Assembly (NCBI GenBank): GCA_937896105.1 | Contig: CALBKR010000315.1 | Span: forward strand, 1-10,186 | DNA from: an uncultured Bacteroidales bacterium | GTDB lineage: Bacteria; Bacteroidota; Bacteroidia; Bacteroidales; Bacteroidaceae | Reading direction: 5' to 3' | DNA length: 10,186 nucleotides | Part shown: positions 1 to 6,161 of the stretch, one piece after another | Layout: each line of letters starts with the position of its first letter | Numbering within the stretch: the first letter of the stretch is position 1 | Notes under the pieces: model-generated | Seen by the model: the letters and a program-made list of their open reading frames with translations, nothing else | The model's database searches: none | Told to the model about the DNA's origin: nothing | Made by a program: the position numbers and the translations under genes

Positions 1-793
1 AGTCGCTGATAGTGCGTGTTGAGTAGCTCTTGACATCACCCTTGCAATTCTGTACCATTACCGAGCCATTTTTGTCATCGAGATTGGTAATGGCGAATGC
101 GTTTCGCGGCAGGTTGTCGAAGAAACTCTTCTTTGCCTTCAGGTAGTTCTCCATATTCTCGTGGAAGGCCATATGGTCACGGGGCAGGGTTGTGAATATG
201 CCGCCGGCAAACTCAAGACCTCCGGTACGCTGTTGCGCCAATGCGTGTGAGCTTACCTCCATAAATGCATACTCGCATCCGGCATCGACCATCTGCGCCA
301 ATAGCTTGTTGAGCGAGATTGCGTCGGGTGTTGTGTGGGTTGAAGGATAAGCCTCTCCATCGATGTAGTTGCACACTGTCGAAAGCAGACCGCACTTGTG
401 CCCCATCCTATGGAAGAGCTCGTACAGCAGTGTGGCTATGGTAGTCTTTCCGTTTGTACCGGTAACACCTACAAGCTTCAGCTTCTGTGACGGGTTTCCA
501 TAGAAGGATGTTGCCAACTTGCCGGCTACATCCTGCACGTTAGGGAATATGATGTATGCGACATCGGGCGATTGCCTGTCGGGTATCGTCTCGCACACAA
601 TGGCTGCCGCGCCGCGCTCCTCGGCCGATGCGATATATTGGTGTCCGTCGGTCTGCGTGCCTCTTAGTGCTATGAACATATCACCCTCTTGCACAAGCCG
701 TGAATCTATATTTATTCCCCGTATGTCGACCTCTTCCTTGGGTAATACCATACGGGTACATTGTGTTTCTCTGAGTATTTCGCTTAGTTTCAT
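1..793 (-). CDS. murE: MurE, UDP-N-acetylmuramyl-tripeptide synthetase (N-terminal 264 residues; 3' end outside window)
   Basis: MurE is a cytoplasmic Mur ligase that uses ATP to add the third amino acid, usually meso-diaminopimelate in this phylum, to UDP-MurNAc-L-Ala-D-Glu. The reading frame is open from the ATG at 793 to the left edge. Visible landmarks are the N-terminal substrate domain with DSR and GTQTDGH (about residues 31-53), the ATP P-loop GTNGKTT with Lys116, TTPD near 150, MEVSSHA with the metal-binding Glu179, and RDH with His207. Lys221 in YLKAKK sits where the carbamylated lysine of MurE is expected. The motif usually reading TNLSRDHLDYH is here TTLPRDHMAFH, which is unusual. 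The DNPR motif that would show diaminopimelate specificity lies beyond the window. The gene starts 28 bases after the ftsI stop, with no clear Shine-Dalgarno, and is probably in the same operon. MurE fits better than MurF or MurC because of the FAGGIFT...RDH and YLKAKK context. Confidence 0.95.
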   Translation of the reverse strand, partial: MKLSEILRETQCTRMVLPKEEVDIRGINIDSRLVQEGDMFIALRGTQTDGHQYIASAEERGAAAIVCETIPDRQSPDVAYIIFPNVQDVAGKLATSFYGNPSQKLKLVGVTGTNGKTTIATLLYELFHRMGHKCGLLSTVCNYIDGEAYPSTHTTPDAISLNKLLAQMVDAGCEYAFMEVSSHALAQQRTGGLEFAGGIFTTLPRDHMAFHENMENYLKAKKSFFDNLPRNAFAITNLDDKNGSVMVQNCKGDVKSYSTRTISD

Positions 794-821
794 TTGCTGT
801 TATCGGTTTGCGTTAAACAAT

Positions 822-3155
822 TTACGGTTGCAGTATCAGTTCTATGGTTGCGCCTTCCACAATTTTCTTGCCGGGTTCGATGCTCTGTTTCTTGACTGTT
901 CCGTATCCGGTTATCTTTACATCAAGACCGCATTCCTGCAATAGGTATGTGGCATCCTTCGCGCCCATTCCCTTTACATCAGGTACTTTGTCAGTATCGA
1001 TTTTGACTGTGGCAGGTTTTGCATTCCCGTCCTTGCCGAATTTGATATCTCCCCATTCTTTTCCTTTTTCAATAGGAAATATGCTGTCCTGTAATCCGAT
1101 ATCGACCAACAGCTGGTTTGATTCTTTTAGGTTACCACGTTTAATCTTTGGCTTTGACGGTTTTTCGTTGCCTGCTTTTTCCAGTGGAGTAGCGAATCTC
1201 TCGGCCATTATCTTTTCGGCAATCTCCTTGAATACCAATGCCGATGTGCTTCCGCCTCCATAGCCTTCATCGTCCTTTATTTTTTCGGGTCTCGGGTCTA
1301 TGGCGTAATCGTATTTTATCTGTACGATAAGGGTGTATTCCGGTTCTTCGGCAGGGAAGAAACCGCAGAAACTGAGCAACTTGTCTTTCGGGTTCCTGTA
1401 CGAAAGGGCGGTGCCAGTCTTTCCGGCGATGGTCATATGTTCTGAATATGCATTCTTTCCTGTTCCGTCGCGTCCCTCATTCACTCCCATTCGCCAGGTG
1501 TTGACCCTGTCAATGGTTTTGCCGTTCACCACTTTTATGAGCATACCTGTAATAGTGTCTGCTACGGCTTTAGGGAACAACTGTTCGTTAAGAACCTTTG
1601 TCGGGAAACTCTTTACAACTTTTCCGTCGTCGAGGATTGCCTTCACCAGGCGCGGTTGTACCTGTTTTCCACCGTTGGCTATGGTGTTGTAGAAGGAGAC
1701 AATATTTATTCCGGTCATATTGATGGCATATCCCATACCCAGCGAGTTGATGCTGTATTTGTCCCATTTCAAGTGGTTGCCTTGTGGGTTTCCTGGCTCC
1801 GGGAAACTTGGTGTCTGCTCATCCTCGCCAAGAATCCTGTAGTTCTGTGTCAGGCCGAAGCGCTTCAGCGTGTTAGTGTACTCCGACGGGTTGTTAATGT
1901 AAGCGTTCCTTGTAAATTGGACAAGTCCGATATTCGATGAATACATCATTGCATCGCTCATACTGTATTTGCCCGTACCATTATCGCGGTACATCTCGTC
2001 ACTGATTTTATGGCCGTCGAAACTACAAACCATCTTTTTGTAAGAGTATACCGAATCCTTTGTTGTAAGTTTGCCATCGGTGAGTATGGCTGTCAAAGCT
2101 ACAGTCTTGAATATTGAACCGGGCTGGTTAATGTCGCCAAACGCGAGGTTTCTGGTCTCCTTATATATTGCAGTGTCTTTCCTCTCCTTACTATATACCT
2201 TGGATATGACTTCACCGATTGTGTCTGTGTATACAACGATTCCGTTATCCTTGACGTGGCGTGCAAGGTTTACAACAGCCTTTATGTCACCGGTTTTCGT
2301 TTCCATCAATATTGCCCAGCCGGCAGCCAGGGACTTGGCTCTGAGTTCCCTTTCAAGTGCGGTGCGGCAGATGTCGAGCATCTTTGTGTTCAGCGTAGTC
2401 TGTACATCGTACCCGTCTTTTGGCTGCCTGTCTTCGCGAAGTATCCATTTGCCGCCTATCTTTGCTCTTGTGCCGACACCCTCCTCGCCTTGCAGGTATT
2501 CGTTGTAAACCTTCTCGAGTCCGGTTGTCTCAAGAACTTTCCTGCCGTTCAGTTCTACCACTCTCGCAACGCCGAATGTGCTGTTTCCTGTGTTGCCCAG
2601 AATATTCTTGCGCTCAGTGTTATCCTTGGTGTAGCAGCCGCTGTATCTGCGACCTTCCTTGATGATGGGCAGTTTCTGAATCTCCTGATATTGCGAGTAG
2701 GAGATGTTGCCACGATAAGGCTCATAACCGCCACGGCGCTGTTCCCTGCCTTCTTTGAATCGTCTTTCAAGTTCTGCAACGCTTGTGCCGGGGAGTATCT
2801 CATTCATTCCCACGCACAGCTCGTGCAGATGCTTGTTCCATATCGAGTCCCTTTGTGCATTGCCCCTCTCCTCATCCTTCTTGTCATCGTCGTTTATATA
2901 TACAAAGTCGAACTTTAACCTATATTGTGGCAAGGTGCTCACGATAAGGTTTCCGTCATCGGCGAGTATATTGCCACGGCGTGCCTCTATTGGTACATTC
3001 CGTTTGAAGTTCTTCTCCTTTATCTTGTTCCAATGATCCCTCTCTACAAACATTATTATGGCAGCCTTGCCTATAATCCATACGCCCACTAAGGTGAAAA
3101 TACATATCACCAGCAGGTTGAATCGTAGTACGGAATTTGAGCGGAACTTGAACAT
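822..3155 (-). CDS. ftsI: FtsI-type septal peptidoglycan transpeptidase (class B PBP) with C-terminal PASTA domain
   Basis: This 777-residue protein is a class B penicillin-binding protein that cross-links septal peptidoglycan in the periplasm. A short cytoplasmic N-terminus is followed by one membrane helix (about residues 12-36). The PBP dimerisation or pedestal region starts at about residue 55 (EARRGNILADDG). The transpeptidase domain carries all three signature motifs: SIFK (catalytic Ser347, Lys350), SSN (406-408) and KTGT (579-582). A charged linker (about 655-720) leads to one PASTA domain (about 723-777, starting VPDVKGMGAKDA). A charged stretch at 301-338, just before the SxxK motif, looks longer than in typical FtsI. 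The gene starts 5 bases after the ftsL-like stop and ends 28 bases before murE, the standard dcw order. The PASTA tail resembles that of Gram-positive SpoVD/PBP2x, but the neighbours support the FtsI role. Shine-Dalgarno is weak (AGAAG). Confidence 0.95.
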   Translation of the reverse strand: MFKFRSNSVLRFNLLVICIFTLVGVWIIGKAAIIMFVERDHWNKIKEKNFKRNVPIEARRGNILADDGNLIVSTLPQYRLKFDFVYINDDDKKDEERGNAQRDSIWNKHLHELCVGMNEILPGTSVAELERRFKEGREQRRGGYEPYRGNISYSQYQEIQKLPIIKEGRRYSGCYTKDNTERKNILGNTGNSTFGVARVVELNGRKVLETTGLEKVYNEYLQGEEGVGTRAKIGGKWILREDRQPKDGYDVQTTLNTKMLDICRTALERELRAKSLAAGWAILMETKTGDIKAVVNLARHVKDNGIVVYTDTIGEVISKVYSKERKDTAIYKETRNLAFGDINQPGSIFKTVALTAILTDGKLTTKDSVYSYKKMVCSFDGHKISDEMYRDNGTGKYSMSDAMMYSSNIGLVQFTRNAYINNPSEYTNTLKRFGLTQNYRILGEDEQTPSFPEPGNPQGNHLKWDKYSINSLGMGYAINMTGINIVSFYNTIANGGKQVQPRLVKAILDDGKVVKSFPTKVLNEQLFPKAVADTITGMLIKVVNGKTIDRVNTWRMGVNEGRDGTGKNAYSEHMTIAGKTGTALSYRNPKDKLLSFCGFFPAEEPEYTLIVQIKYDYAIDPRPEKIKDDEGYGGGSTSALVFKEIAEKIMAERFATPLEKAGNEKPSKPKIKRGNLKESNQLLVDIGLQDSIFPIEKGKEWGDIKFGKDGNAKPATVKIDTDKVPDVKGMGAKDATYLLQECGLDVKITGYGTVKKQSIEPGKKIVEGATIELILQP

Positions 3156-3160
3156 ATCTT

Positions 3161-3505
3161 CTATTTGGCTTTATCTGTCAGGTCTATCAAATATGGTGTT
3201 GACATAGGCTGAAACTCATTTTCTCCACTATTCAGCAGTTCTTCTATTCTGGACGATTTATGTGCAAAATCGCTTTCCAATATGAGTAGGTTGTTTCTTA
3301 TCTCGTTTCTTCTTTTTGTAAGTTTGTCTATTCTTACCAGTTCCTGTTCGTGCTGGTAGCGGTTGCTTACATATATGAAAGAGTAGACAACTATCATTCC
3401 CATAAGCAGAGCATTCTTTGTAAAGATATCGCTGATGAAGAAGCGGCCGCCCATCAAATAGTTGAAGATACCTTCTTTGCGTTTTTTCCTATTCTTCTTG
3501 CCCAT
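3161..3505 (-). CDS. ftsL: FtsL-like small bitopic division protein
   Basis: This 114-residue protein has the FtsL layout: a very basic cytoplasmic N-terminus (residues 2-11, mostly Lys/Arg), a single membrane helix (about 31-48), then a charged heptad-like region (about 50-92) likely to form a periplasmic coiled coil, and a short tail. In model bacteria FtsL joins FtsB and FtsQ and activates FtsW/FtsI at the septum. The assignment rests on architecture and position: it lies between rsmH (2 bases from its stop) and ftsI (5 bases to its start), exactly where ftsL sits in dcw clusters. FtsL sequences diverge strongly, so sequence alone would not prove it. It could be called an FtsL/DivIC-like protein, but no competing function is suggested. 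Confidence 0.82.
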   Translation of the reverse strand: MGKKNRKKRKEGIFNYLMGGRFFISDIFTKNALLMGMIVVYSFIYVSNRYQHEQELVRIDKLTKRRNEIRNNLLILESDFAHKSSRIEELLNSGENEFQPMSTPYLIDLTDKAK

Positions 3506-3507
3506 AA

Positions 3508-4419
3508 CTATATCTCTTTCTTGGTTGCCACTCTTAACTTGGCGCTGCGTGAACGTGGGTTACGTTCCTGCTCCTCTTCGGTAGGTGCAATGACCTTTTT
3601 CATATCGAACGGCGAGGTGCTGTTGCCGAAAAAATCCTTTTCGAGCCTGCCCTCGAAATTGCCGCTCTTCATAAAGTTCTTTACGATACGGTCCTCGATG
3701 GAGTGGTATGTTATTACCACCAGGCGGCCGCCGGGTTTAAGCAGGTCTTTTGCAGCAACGAGCATCTCTTGCAAGGCCTCGACCTCCTTGTTTATCTCAA
3801 TGCGCAGAGCCTGGAAAATCTTTGCCATCTCCTTCTTCTCGCGCTGTGGGGGGCAGAAAGGCTTCGCTATCTCAATAAGTTCGTTTACGCGCTCAATGGG
3901 TTTTGCTGCCCTTGCCTTTACAATCTTTGCTGCCAGTTTGCGTGCGCAATTGAGTTCTCCGTATAGTTTGAATATCCTTGCCAGCTCCTCTTCGCTTGCT
4001 CTGTTTAACAGGTCGGCGGCTGTCTCTCCGCCACGTTTGTTCATACGCATATCGAGTTTGGCATCGAAGCGGAACGAGAATCCGCGTGTCTCGTCATCGA
4101 AATGGTGTCCCGACACGCCAAGGTCAGCAAGTATCGCATCAACTTTTGTTGCATTATGGTAGTGCATAAAGTTGTATATGAACCTGAAGTTGCCGCGTAC
4201 AAAGGTGAAGCGCTTGTCTTCGGGCGCATTCTTTTCGGCGTCCTCGTCCTGGTCGAAACTGTAAAGATGCCCTTTTGCTCCCAGGCGTGAGAGTATCTCG
4301 CGCGAATGTCCGCCGCCGCCGAATGTAACATCTATGCAGATGCTGCTGTCGGCAATCTCCATCCCGTCCACGCTCTCCTTGAGAAGGACAGGTGTATGGT
4401 ATACCTCAGCATTACTCAT
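3508..4419 (-). CDS. rsmH: RsmH (MraW), 16S rRNA m4C1402 N4-methyltransferase
   Basis: RsmH methylates N4 of cytidine 1402 in the decoding centre of 16S rRNA, using S-adenosylmethionine. The 303-residue length is normal for the family. Visible family blocks are YHTPVLLKE (7-15), the SAM-binding glycine loop DVTFGGGGHS (30-39), the acidic Asp56 of SFDQDEDA, DLGVSGHHFD (99-108), RGFSFRFDAKLDMRM (112-126), FQALRIEIN (202-210), YHSIEDRIVK (238-247) and the C-terminal RNPRSRSAKLR (286-296). The start codon lies inside the end of mraZ, giving an 8-base overlap, and a strong Shine-Dalgarno precedes it, so translation is probably coupled to mraZ. The gene is second in the dcw operon and all key motifs are present. 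Confidence 0.97.
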   Translation of the reverse strand: MSNAEVYHTPVLLKESVDGMEIADSSICIDVTFGGGGHSREILSRLGAKGHLYSFDQDEDAEKNAPEDKRFTFVRGNFRFIYNFMHYHNATKVDAILADLGVSGHHFDDETRGFSFRFDAKLDMRMNKRGGETAADLLNRASEEELARIFKLYGELNCARKLAAKIVKARAAKPIERVNELIEIAKPFCPPQREKKEMAKIFQALRIEINKEVEALQEMLVAAKDLLKPGGRLVVITYHSIEDRIVKNFMKSGNFEGRLEKDFFGNSTSPFDMKKVIAPTEEEQERNPRSRSAKLRVATKKEI

Positions 4420-4876
4420 TGTTGCCTCCTTTCTCTGCTGTCATAATCTTCTCCAGTTCACGACTGAAATCGGCAGGGTTCATAAACGGCTTTTCGAGCT
4501 TCTCCTTTGCCCATATCTCAATAGTGTCGTCCATTCCGATGAAACGCACCTCCTGTATTATACCTGCCATTGTCATATATCTCTTTGGCAACAGTATGCG
4601 GCCGTTGCTGTCAAGACTCAACTCTTCGACGTCGGCTACGAACTGGCGGAATAACATCTGGGGTGCGGCGTTCCAGCGGTCGAGGCGGCTGCGTAGCAGG
4701 TCGAGCTGTTCATTCCAGCTCTTCTCGGGGTAGAGCACAAGGCAATCCTGGTACACATCCTTGCGCAGCATAACCTTCTCGCACCCTGCATCCTGCAGTA
4801 TGCGGCGGAAGCAGGCGGGGAGGAACACCCTGCCTTTGCTGTCGCTTTTTGCCTCTATGTTGCCAATGAAACGCAT
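4412..4876 (-). CDS. mraZ: MraZ, dcw operon transcriptional regulator
   Basis: MraZ is a DNA-binding protein made of two SpoVT-AbrB (swapped-hairpin) folds. It forms ring-shaped oligomers and in E. coli represses its own operon through direct repeats. Both halves show the signature: DSKGRVFLP (residues 12-20) and DSNGRILLP (89-97). Length is 154 residues, typical of the family. Starting at the ATG at 4876 gives the usual N-terminus MRFIGNIEAKSD. The gene is first in the dcw operon and overlaps rsmH by 8 bases. A tandem repeat array with a 10-base period, overlapping a promoter-like box about 30 bases upstream, is the expected target of its own product. I see no missing motif or frameshift. 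Confidence 0.97.
   Translation of the reverse strand: MRFIGNIEAKSDSKGRVFLPACFRRILQDAGCEKVMLRKDVYQDCLVLYPEKSWNEQLDLLRSRLDRWNAAPQMLFRQFVADVEELSLDSNGRILLPKRYMTMAGIIQEVRFIGMDDTIEIWAKEKLEKPFMNPADFSRELEKIMTAEKGGNNE
4425..4433 (-). promoter_or_regulatory. Strong Shine-Dalgarno for rsmH inside mraZ
   Basis: The minus strand reads GAAAGGAGG, followed by five bases and the rsmH ATG. It lies within the last codons of mraZ. The other starts in this window have weak or no Shine-Dalgarno, as is common in Bacteroidota, so this one stands out. It fixes the rsmH start at 4419 and suggests re-initiation or coupling at the overlapping mraZ stop. Confidence 0.7.
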
Positions 4877-4905
4877 ATTTTATCCGGAAAATATAATATT
4901 CGTTC

Positions 4906-4913
4906 CAAAATTA
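4906..4913 (-). promoter_or_regulatory. Candidate -7 element of the mraZ (dcw) promoter
   Basis: The minus strand reads TAATTTTG, a full match to the Bacteroidota -7 consensus TAnnTTTG. It ends 29 bases before the mraZ start codon, so a leader of about 20-25 bases is expected. The matching -33 TTTG element is not obvious; the region about 20-23 bases upstream reads AATGG, inside the repeat array. An A/T-rich tract lies further upstream. The box overlaps the most downstream repeat of the MraZ-type operator, which suits repression. Confidence 0.55.
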
Positions 4914-4946
4914 CACAATTCCCCACAATTCCCCACCATTTTCCAA
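4907..4946 (-). promoter_or_regulatory. Probable MraZ operator: direct repeats with 10-base period
   Basis: The minus strand has two perfect tandem copies of GTGGGGAATT (plus coordinates 4927-4936 and 4917-4926). They are flanked in the same phase by degenerate copies: TTGGAAAATG (4937-4946) upstream and GTGTAATTTT (4907-4916) downstream. Read as 5-base boxes, this is TGGAA, TGGGG, TGGGG, TGTAA, each separated by 5 bases. The E. coli MraZ site is known as TGGGN repeats separated by 5 bases, so phase and core agree. The array overlaps the candidate promoter immediately upstream of mraZ. Binding by this MraZ is inferred. Confidence 0.8.
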
Positions 4947-4967
4947 AAGAAAAATAAAATAAAGTTT

Positions 4968-5009
4968 TCAACAGGTTGTTGATTTCTGAAATAGGGCATA
5001 TCCTGTTGA
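4968..5009. repeat. Palindrome cluster in the mraZ/M28 peptidase divergent region
   Basis: TCAACAGGTTGTTGA (4968-4982) is a hyphenated palindrome: TCAACA, GGT, TGTTGA. Its left part TCAACAGG (4968-4975) also has a perfect 8-base inverted partner, CCTGTTGA (5002-5009), with 26 bases between. Three half-sites therefore sit within 42 bases. It could bind a dimeric regulator or form a hairpin. It lies upstream of the MraZ repeats with respect to the dcw promoter. No known regulator is recognised. Confidence 0.5.
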
Positions 5010-5104
5010 GAATAAATGTATTGTTAAAATCATCGCCTGGTGGGGCAGTAAATGTGTTTTTTGTGATAATGGTATCAAATATTACGATGTTCGGGATGTG
5101 AGGA

Positions 5105-5136
5105 TTTTAACTTCTTGCGAAAAATTGTTATGTTTA
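5105..5136 (+). promoter_or_regulatory. Weak promoter candidate for the M28 peptidase
   Basis: TTTT (5105-5108), 20 bases, then TATGTTTA (5129-5136) resembles the Bacteroidota TTTG-N20-TAnnTTTG layout with one mismatch in each box. If real, transcription would begin near 5140-5145, leaving the ATG codons at 5154 and 5166 as usable starts and excluding 5115 and 5130. The rest of 5010-5104 shows no better box. Confidence 0.3.
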
Positions 5137-5165
5137 CGGCAAAATTGGAATCAATGTTTGAAAGG

Positions 5166-6161
5166 ATGAATAGGATATTGTCTTTTTTTGTGGCAACGTC
5201 TATGTTTTTGTGCAGTTCGGTTGCCTTTGCACAGAAAATGCCGAAACGGGGTTACGAGACCATTACCGAGGAGAGTGCACGCTCAATTATAGGTTTCCTT
5301 GCCGGTGACCTTGTCGAGGGGCGCGATGCAGGCACACGTGGCAGCTCCATTGCGGCAGAATATATTGTTTCACTGCTAAAGGGATGGGGTGTGCAACCGT
5401 TTGACGCAACAGGCTATTTCCAGCCTTTCATTGCGGTGAAAAATCAGAACAATTGGGTTACCGAGGCAGACCTTGACCTTTCCGGCCTTCTTGCCCGAGG
5501 TTGCGAAAAACGTGAAATGAAGAATATCCTTGCTGTTATACCGGGCAAGGAGCCGGGCTATGTGGTAGTCGGTGCGCATTACGACCACTTGGGCGTAGAC
5601 AGCACGCTCACAGGTGACAACTGTTTTAATGGTGCCGATGACAATGCCTCGGGCGTGTCGGCTGTGCTGCAGATAGCAAAGGCTGTGAAAGCTACCGGGA
5701 AACAGCCTCGTCGTACAATAGTGTTCGCCTTTTGGGATGGTGAGGAGAAGGGGTTGCTCGGTTCACGCTTCTTTGTAAAGAAATGTCCCTTTTTATCGGA
5801 TATTTCGGCCTATATGAACTTTGATATGATAGGGCGTGGCCCGGTCGAGGAGCCGATGCATCTGAGTTATATGTACAGTGCCGGCAATCCGCTTTTCGGT
5901 GAGTGGTTGCGTGCCGATGTCAAGAAGCACGGCTTCTGCTTCAAGCCCTTCTATAATGCATCGCAGAACCTCATAGGCGGCAGCGACAACGCCCCGTTCG
6001 CAAGAAAAGGGATACCCATCGTGTGGTATCACACCGAAGGGCATCCCGATTACCATCGTCCGTCGGACAGCTCTGAAAAGATAATCTATCCGAAATTGAC
6101 CGATATCACACGTGCCGCCGCCCTTTGTGTATGGCGGCTTGCCAATGTGCGCGATTACTGA
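5166..6161 (+). CDS. Exported M28-family zinc aminopeptidase
   Basis: This is a di-zinc peptidase of family M28, expected to remove N-terminal residues from peptides outside the cytoplasm. From the ATG at 5166 it has 331 residues with a clean signal peptide (residues 1-22, cut likely AFA/Q). The zinc and catalytic set is complete: His138 in GAHYDH, bridging Asp158 in GADDNASG, Glu193/Glu194 in WDGEEKG, Asp220 in NFDMIGR and His297 in DYHRPSD. No lipobox, PA domain or C-terminal domain is seen. The frame is open further upstream, with an in-frame ATG at 5154, another at 5130 and a TTG at 5115. 5166 gives the most typical signal sequence, and 5154 is the next best. The gene is monocistronic and divergent from mraZ. 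Its stop overlaps the convergent nhaA end by 7 bases. Substrate is not predictable; glutaminyl cyclases share the fold, but the GEE pair and full zinc set favour an aminopeptidase. Confidence 0.9.
   Translation: MNRILSFFVATSMFLCSSVAFAQKMPKRGYETITEESARSIIGFLAGDLVEGRDAGTRGSSIAAEYIVSLLKGWGVQPFDATGYFQPFIAVKNQNNWVTEADLDLSGLLARGCEKREMKNILAVIPGKEPGYVVVGAHYDHLGVDSTLTGDNCFNGADDNASGVSAVLQIAKAVKATGKQPRRTIVFAFWDGEEKGLLGSRFFVKKCPFLSDISAYMNFDMIGRGPVEEPMHLSYMYSAGNPLFGEWLRADVKKHGFCFKPFYNASQNLIGGSDNAPFARKGIPIVWYHTEGHPDYHRPSDSSEKIIYPKLTDITRAAALCVWRLANVRDY

Noticed and set aside
519..944. A 141-codon plus-strand open frame spanning the murE/ftsI junction.
   Set aside because: It is antisense to both genes and shows no family motif or start signal.
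2256..2918. A 220-codon plus-strand open frame with hydrophobic stretches, antisense to ftsI.
   Set aside because: It overlaps the conserved FtsI coding region completely; the hydrophobicity is the complement of charged codons.
3350..4162. A 270-codon plus-strand open frame, antisense to rsmH and the ftsL-like gene.
   Set aside because: Low-complexity Ser/Phe/Ala composition mirrors the opposite strand; it crosses two real genes and has no domain.
4911..4945. The TTCCCCACA/TTTTCC run looked like a set of DnaA boxes, hinting at a replication origin.
   Set aside because: Each has two or more mismatches to TTATCCACA, no origin-associated genes are present, and the 10-base repeat upstream of mraZ is better explained as an MraZ operator.
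5039..5048. An extra GTGGGG on the plus strand that might be another MraZ box facing the peptidase gene.
   Set aside because: It is a single copy with no partner at 10-base spacing, so chance is the simpler explanation.
5115..5165. N-terminal extension of the M28 peptidase from the TTG at 5115.
   Set aside because: It would put 17 residues with internal charges ahead of an otherwise normal signal peptide, and the best promoter candidate lies downstream of 5115.
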